Origin: Kingdonia uniflora | Lineage: Eukaryota > Streptophyta > Magnoliopsida > Ranunculales > Circaeasteraceae | NCBI GenBank assembly: GCA_014058105.1 | Contig: JACGCM010000012.1 | Location: 1,302,001-1,366,000 of the forward strand | Length of the DNA stretch: 64,000 bases | Direction: 5' to 3' | Shown: one piece after another, positions 57,901 to 64,000 of the stretch | Position numbering within the stretch: position 1 is the first letter of the stretch | Layout of the letters: each line of letters opens with the position of its first letter | Made by a program: the position numbers and the translations under genes | The notes under the pieces: generated by a model | Told to the model about the DNA's origin: nothing | Databases searched by the model: none | Seen by the model: the letters and a program-made list of their open reading frames with translations, nothing else

Positions 57901-58429
57901 GGTTGGAGCTATGTATTTTATTATATTCTCATCTCTATTACCCAATTCTTCCTCTAACCTCCCCACACTCATGATGACTCAACACTTACACGCAATCAAA
58001 CTTTCCCTGTACTAACACAAGAGACGAAAAACAAAACTACCTATTTTTTCTATTCTGGCTTCTACTACTTATAAAAGTGCTGATGTCATTTCCAAAACTC
58101 TAACATTTCAAAAATTCAAATTCTTTATTCAAAATAGTCACAACAACATTTGCAACAAAATGGGGCAGATTTAAACTTCATTTTAATTACATTTCCTTGG
58201 TAGTTATTCAACCTCATACAATTCACTCCCTCACATATAATTACACCTGAAACATCCCAGATGTCTTGGGGAGCAACACCTAATCAATTCGCCTCCAACA
58301 ATCCTCACATCTTCCAACTCGATCTCTCAGACCGAGTCCACACCATCTTCCATGTCTTCCTCCTATCTATACTCATTTCCCCCTATTTATGCAATTTTCT
58401 AGATAACTTTAAATCCCCCACAATTCGTA

Positions 58430-60540
58430 TTTATATTCATCTTCTTTTCTTACAACAGCAAACCCTAATATCCTAATTAGAAATTATTTGAACTTATCTA
58501 TCCACATTGACTCAGTAAATTCAACCTACCTCATTTCGAGCTTATTTTCTCGCAATCCAATATTTCAAAGAGATCTCCCTAAGCTTAAATTTTTAATTCA
58601 GACAAATTCTAAATCTTCTGCAGTTATCTTCCCCGATAAATTCTAAGTTATTTAGTACGAAAACAAATTCTTACAATTTTTTTTTGTTACAAACACATAT
58701 TTACAACTCGATTGGCATGGTATACTTTCTAGTTCGAATGTATATTACATTTCGTCATCTATTCATATATCCCTGAATTACTCATAGCTCGATTATAATC
58801 ACAGGAGTTAATTCTATCTATCAACACAGAGTTTGAATAAATATTTTGTATTAAGCTCGAGTATAAATTTCATGTACTTTACAAATAATAAGTCTTTTAG
58901 GTACTTTATAGATAACAAGACTTTTAGGTACTCTAAAAACAACAAATCCTTCAGTTCATCTGTCTTCAGTGTTGTTTTACTTCAAGAATCTTTTGAAGAA
59001 AAGTAGGTATTCAAAAACGTTGAGCATCCTCCTTCATCTGAGTTTGATCGAAGTCTAGACATGGAGCCGAACTTCAAATAGAAACTATAGAAGAAAAAAA
59101 GTCAGTGCTTGAACCAACTCTTCAAACAGAAGGTCTTCTTAGAGCTAAAAAACGATGATGGTGCAGAAGTAGATTTTTAATCTCCGTCTCCCTTCTCCAC
59201 TAGTACCGTTGCCTCATCTATAACCACCACCATCAGAGAGTTGGTAGAGATGAGGAAGGCCCTACCTTAAAATCCAATCCTACGCAAGATACTGAGAAAA
59301 CTGCCCTGCAATTACAGCGGCCCCCACATCTGTCTCCTCAACCTTGTCCTCCACAAGGATGCAGAGACACCCCCAACGTTGCTCGCCTGTAAAGACAACG
59401 TAATGAAATCTCCACATCCAGTAAAAATTCTTCAGCTTCAGCCGCTTCTTCTTTCGACATACCCTGATACGTCAGTGGAACAAAAATGGGGCATCTCTAA
59501 TGATTGGTTACCAAAATATCTCAACTTAAATTTTTGCATCTCCGTAGAAACACTATCTTCATAAACCATTCTCCGGGTCTTCACCATTATCAATCTAGAC
59601 TTCCAGATAATTTTTTCAATAAATAGAGTAGTTTGCCTGAATCCTCGGTATAGGTACTATATATATAACCTTCGTATTTAATGCGCAGATACGTTTCCAA
59701 AGCAGTCAATACAGAGCCACTCTCAGAACTCCAAGCGTCGCGTACATCAATATTTCCATCATCACTCAATACAGATACATCCATCCATAAAAAATACCTA
59801 TTTTCCATTCCAGTTAAATTAACATTAAATTCCTCATTTCTTTTCAACTTTTAACACCACAACTCCATATATTCTTTCTCAACCAAAGCCACTCGTGACT
59901 TCAGTTGCGAGGGGGAAATTATAGGGACATATCCCTTAATTTAACCCAATTCAATCTACCTTTAACTCGAACTACCTACATATCAGACTCACGCATTTTA
60001 CACATGATATAAACAGTCAGCATTGACACCTACACATAAACTGATAAAGAACGTGGGTTGAGTACAAGCATGAACAAGTCAAAGACACTTGTCTCTCACG
60101 AACTCAACAATTATTCAGTCAACCGCCACTCACCACATTGTTCAGAGAACGTGCTTTAGAATGGTAACAAACTACGGGCAAGGCCTAGATCAGGAAAATG
60201 TTCCAGAAGAGATAAGGACCATAAAAATACACGAGAAATCATAAAGAAAACCATATTTTATAGATTCTCAAACACAAAATTTCTTAGTTACAAGATTAAG
60301 TATTTCTAGTTTGAGAGATCGCTTGTAATAAGATATCAGCCTCAAGCAATAAAAGTTACTGTTACTAAAACCCTCAACTCGAGGTCGCAATTTTTTACCT
60401 ATTTAGAAGTTTTCCACACTAAATTACTTGTGTCATTTCTTACTTTACATTAGTTTTTGTCACAGGAACATTGGTGTAAGAGCTAATTCCGAGCCATCTT
60501 GAGCTTACGAAATTAGGCTATTATAGATAAATTTTTCTGG
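58430..60540 (+). mobile_element. Second copy of the LTR-like block
   Basis: Same orientation as 3,480-4,800. Shared landmarks: AAATTATTTGAACTTATC, 'ttacAAATAATAAG', 'GAGGGGGAAATTATAGGGACATAT' in diverged form (cut here), GAACGTGGGTTGAG, AGACACTTGTCTCTCACG, and the end CACAGGAACA followed at 60,471 by TTGGTGTAAGAGCTAATTCC, a primer-site-like motif. The TATA box of the left copy is not conserved here. About 60-75 bp after the primer site the similarity stops in both copies. Confidence 0.5.
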
Positions 60541-62992
60541 CCATTTTTACAGTTAGTTTCACGACGAGCGGGGGCACTTCTACGGTGAACATAATATACC
60601 CACGCGATCGTAGAAGCGCAGACTACGCAACAAAAATACTACTCTAGTTTAATGTTGTCGAAAAAAATGCCCTAAAATACCTTTGCAAATAGCCTTCAGA
60701 AAAGGATAAAAACTAGATAAAAAAGGTAAAAATTGCCCAAAAAGCCTATTTTTTTTTACCTAATTAGATATAAAAACATAGACATGAGTAGATCTCAGTA
60801 GGATATTTGGTTTATTTTGCTTTTATGAGATTCAATAAATTTTGATTATTGAAGCAATAGATTACTATAAATAGTGATGTAGGAATTGGTGTTATTTGTA
60901 TGTATTTAGAATTTTGTATATGTGGAAAACAACTAATCTAATGATTAGTAACATTTTTTATGTAACAAATAATTTAGGTATCTATATTACATCTAGGGGC
61001 GGTGTTTTATCTCAAGATGAAAAGAGGCCAGGATAAAGTTTCATGTCCTCGAGATTGATGAGTTGCCCAAGATCGAGGGCTGGGATCTAATTGTGTATGT
61101 GGTAATACTTAAACTTCTGAGGGCAAAGAAGTCAATGTGGAATTCTCATATTTCCCAAATTAAAATCTTTTTCTCAATCACGTCTTTCCCTCCTAAATCC
61201 CTGCGAATCATCCTCAGCTGCATCTCTTTCCTCTCTAACAAAACCCTTTAATCTCCTCAAATCCCTACACATCTATCTATGTTTCTCCTAGTGAGAGAAC
61301 GCTTCTTACTCTTAGTACATCTCTATCCCCTAATTGAGATTAGTTTCCCTAATTTTGACCGATTTCTAATCAACTTTGTTATATTAATTTCAGGCTTTTG
61401 ATTGTGCTTAACTTTTCACCTCTCTCAAGGTACATGATCTCAGTTTTAATGGGTTTTATGTGTTAATCAATGACTGCAATTATGATGCCTTTCCTTCTCT
61501 TATAAGACTACCCCAAAACCCTATCTTCAGCCACTAATTTCAACTATTTTGATCCCTTAAGGCTTTGGATCAACGACTACAATTATGATGCATTTCTTCT
61601 CTTAAAAAACTACCCCAAAACCTCATCTTCAACTACTAATTTCAACTGTTTTGATCCCTTTGGGCTTTGGGTAATGAGTAATCTTTGTTTCATCGAAAAC
61701 ATGGTTAGAATCTCGGCGGTGTTAAAGAGATTAATTTGTTGGCGATGGCAACGAAAGGGGAAAGATTGGTTAGGGACAATAAAAAGAAGAGGGGTGGTGG
61801 GGTTGTTAGGTGTGATTCAGATTTGGTGATTAGGAAGAAGAGATGTGGGCTTTCTGAATTCTTGAATTATTTTGCATTCAACATTAAAGGCAAACTTTGA
61901 ATCATCTTAGCGACCTTTCCATCAAATCAAGTAATGTTTATGTTATTTAGTGCTAGCTTTGATTTGATAGGTTGGTTATTTAGGTTAATAGAGATTGAAG
62001 TTGACTGAATAGAAAAAGAAAATTAAGCACTATGCAACAGCATGATCTGGGTATTGTACGAAAGCTTCAATCTTTTTTACTTTAATTCTAAGGATTTACT
62101 TTGGGTTTTGATTGTATTAGTTCTTAGGTATAATTTATTTGGTTGACATGAGATTGGATATGGAATCCAAGATGTTTGATAAAATAGAAGAAATGGATTT
62201 GTTGATTTCCACAATGAACAAAGGTGTTATATGCTCATAGTTGTGGTTTGCAAAAAGGTCAGGAACTGCTATTAAAAGTTATGAAGGTGGAGCTCTTATG
62301 TGTGGTTATAATTAATATATTTGCACTCCATATTACAAATCCATGTTAGGCTTTGAAATTGGGCTATAATTGATTTAAACCAAACTCAGTTAAATTAGTT
62401 ATGAAAATTTGCCTTTCTCCCTTTGATTGCTTTTCAACATGAGTCTTTGATTGCATTAGAGTACCATATTGATAAAATAGATAGCGTCGAAGGCGCGTTG
62501 ACTTATTTACCATTTTGGTAAAATAGGTAGTGCCGAAGGCTGGTCGACGTTGTTGCTATGACTGGGTCACCAGGTAGTACTAGTTTGAAACATGCCTAAA
62601 CCAAAGTTAGATTATGTGATCAATTATTTTGTACTTCCAAGTGTTAGGAGATGCTATTGCCAGCCATTTGATTATAACATCGAAAATGTGACGATGTTCA
62701 AGTTGTAGCGTTGAAGGGGAATCATTTAAGGTGTGACAACGCATAAGCAGTAGTACCAAAGGTACATCGACATATTTGTCATGACTTGGTTATATAGTCA
62801 CACACATTATAGAGAGAGAAAAAAGTTGGAATCTTTCATTAATGAACTTGTTAGGTTGAAGATATATAGCCGCTATAATAGGGATATATATATATATAGA
62901 AGCCTCTAAAATTGAGCACTAGGGTTAGGAGTTGGTGGGCTCCACCAAACTAAGCTGAGAACTAGGGTTCCGTGTTGGAGTATCCCACCTAG
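60541..62992. other. Intergenic region with no convincing gene
   Basis: AT-rich. A 103-bp tandem duplication lies at 61,469-61,674. Between about 62,480 and 62,810 a motif such as 'ggtagTGCCGAAGGct.gTCGACgtt' appears three times in diverged form. GGAGA and pyrimidine-rich stretches near 61,140-61,300 resemble a 5' UTR, but no credible ORF follows. Confidence 0.5.
61469..61674. repeat. Tandem duplication, 103-bp unit
   Basis: Unit 1 61,469-61,571 and unit 2 61,572-61,674 share ACTACCCCAAAACC, ACTAATTTCAACT and TTTTGATCCCTT. Divergence is about one base in ten by eye. No open frame spans both. Confidence 0.85.
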
Positions 62993-63590
62993 CAATGGCT
63001 GGTAGGCTGGGCAGTCGGGTTGAGTTCGATCTGGGTTTTTCCGGGCCAAACAAATGTTCGGGCCAGGCAGGGCTGGGCCATATACATTATTCGGGCCGGC
63101 CCGGCATCAATCTAATTCAACCCATGGGTCGTTCATGGTATAATCGGGCTGGTACGGGCTGGGTTCAACAGACCATTATGGGCCGGGATTTAAAAGGGAC
63201 GTTTTAGGTAGATGTACTAATAAAATTCATGTTTAAATAAAATATATTATATATTTTATATGACAAAAACTAAAGATTCATTATATGTATTTACAGAAAA
63301 CCCTGAAATAGGGGGTTCGGGTATTCTAAACCCCATTTCTCCATTCACTAACGGCTCTTTAAAACACTTGGTAAGTTCGGGCCGGGTTGGTTCGGGCTAA
63401 CTTTGAGCCGGGCTTTGTACGTGCCATTTTCGGGTTGGGCTTGGGCCGCCTCCTAAAGAAGGTGACTCACAACCCGCCATACAATTAGTTAGGCCGGTTT
63501 AGGCTGACCCGAAGAACATGCCGGGCCGGTTTGGGCGGGATTTTTCCGGGCTGGGTCGGGCCATGGGATTTAGCCCAAACTGCCATCCCT
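62993..63590. mobile_element. Non-autonomous hAT-type element, GC-rich
   Basis: 598 bp. Ends CAATGGCTGG and, reversed, AGGGATGGCAG, close to the hAT consensus. It is flanked by CCACCTAG (left, 62,985-62,992) and ACACCTAG (right, 63,591-63,598), an 8-bp target duplication with one mismatch. The inside is rich in GGGCCGGG-type words in both directions, unlike the surrounding AT-rich DNA, and encodes nothing credible. Confidence 0.7.
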
Positions 63591-63618
63591 ACACCTAGCC
63601 GAACTTGGTCCTAACCAA

Positions 63619-63622
<4 letters not shown>

Positions 63623-63672
<50 letters not shown>
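63623..63672. repeat. (AT)n microsatellite
   Basis: About 25 AT units directly right of the hAT-type element. No gene is seen between here and the window end. Confidence 0.95.
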
Positions 63673-63674
<2 letters not shown>

Positions 63675-64000
63675 AAATTTACCAAAGTTTTTTTGTCATG
63701 TGACAATACGAGTCAACTTCATGTGTGACACCAATACGGTGGGATACTTGTAAAGTTTCTTTGAGGGCTGGAATTCATTTTCCCAAACTAGAGAGGGAGA
63801 GCGAAGTAGGAAACAGACGGTTCTTCGATTCATATTCATCTTAAATTCCATAGAATTTTCCCAAACTTCTTCACTTTAAATACAATTTTTGAATAAACAA
63901 ATACTATAATTATGATTCTTTCTCTAAGGGATTTAAATTTTTCTTCCAAAAATTGCTTATTAGAATTTTTGTTGGTAATTTACGGTTTATAAATTTTGTA

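Noticed and set aside
62995..63207. 70-codon Gly-rich ORF
   Set aside because: Product of the GC-rich hAT-type element words; no coding signature.

Overview
The window is nuclear DNA of a flowering plant, most likely a eudicot. The evidence is spliced genes with GT-AG introns, plant-specific gene families (a KDEL-tailed papain-like protease, a BTB-TAZ scaffold protein, a PH-plus-ORD oxysterol-binding-protein-related protein), and a dense load of plant LTR retrotransposons, LINEs, PIF/Harbinger and hAT elements. Base composition is AT-rich. I cannot place it below eudicot with confidence.

Layout, left to right. 1-4.8 kb: a decayed, intron-containing coiled-coil ORF on the minus strand of the 'putative gypsy-type transposon' family, followed by a plus-oriented LTR-like block ending in a primer-binding-site-like motif. 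4.97-16.2 kb: a tiny conserved host gene of two exons and 63 codons, split by an 11-kb intron. That intron holds a decayed Ty3/gypsy chromovirus-like element (10.3-14.3 kb), inverted repeats, and a duplicated segment on either side of the element. 17.4-21.9 kb: a Ty1/copia element with a 5' LTR and gag-pol, but no visible 3' LTR. 22.97-24.2 kb: an intact three-exon KDEL-tailed cysteine protease. 25.7-27.9 kb: a five-exon BTB/BACK/TAZ gene on the minus strand, converging on the protease. 28.3-29.5 kb: a PIF/Harbinger element with TTA target duplications that carries only the Myb-like ORF. 29.9-45.0 kb: an eight-exon oxysterol-binding-protein-related gene on the minus strand. Its last intron (6.3 kb) contains a LINE on the plus strand, and that LINE carries the 3' end of a second LINE. 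45.9-51.8 kb: a second Ty1/copia element with both LTRs. Most of its gag-pol lies in one frame interrupted only by stop codons. 52.6-55.0 kb: three related small ORFs in tandem, each with its own TATA-like box and of unknown function; only the middle one is open. 55.3-60.5 kb: a second copy of the family seen at the left edge, now on the plus strand, followed by a second copy of the LTR-like block. 60.5-64.0 kb: mostly non-coding, with a tandem duplication and a GC-rich hAT-type element.

The four host genes do not form a pathway. They act in a predicted small membrane protein, an ER-derived protease compartment, ubiquitin/transcription scaffolding, and lipid transfer at membrane contacts. The least explained parts are the three tandem small ORFs, the two inverted copies of the spliced coiled-coil ORF, the long inverted repeat in the first gene's intron, and the repeated TTCGAA-core palindromes in the LTRs of two distinct copia elements. 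All assignments come from reading the sequence and from recalled family features; no search was run.
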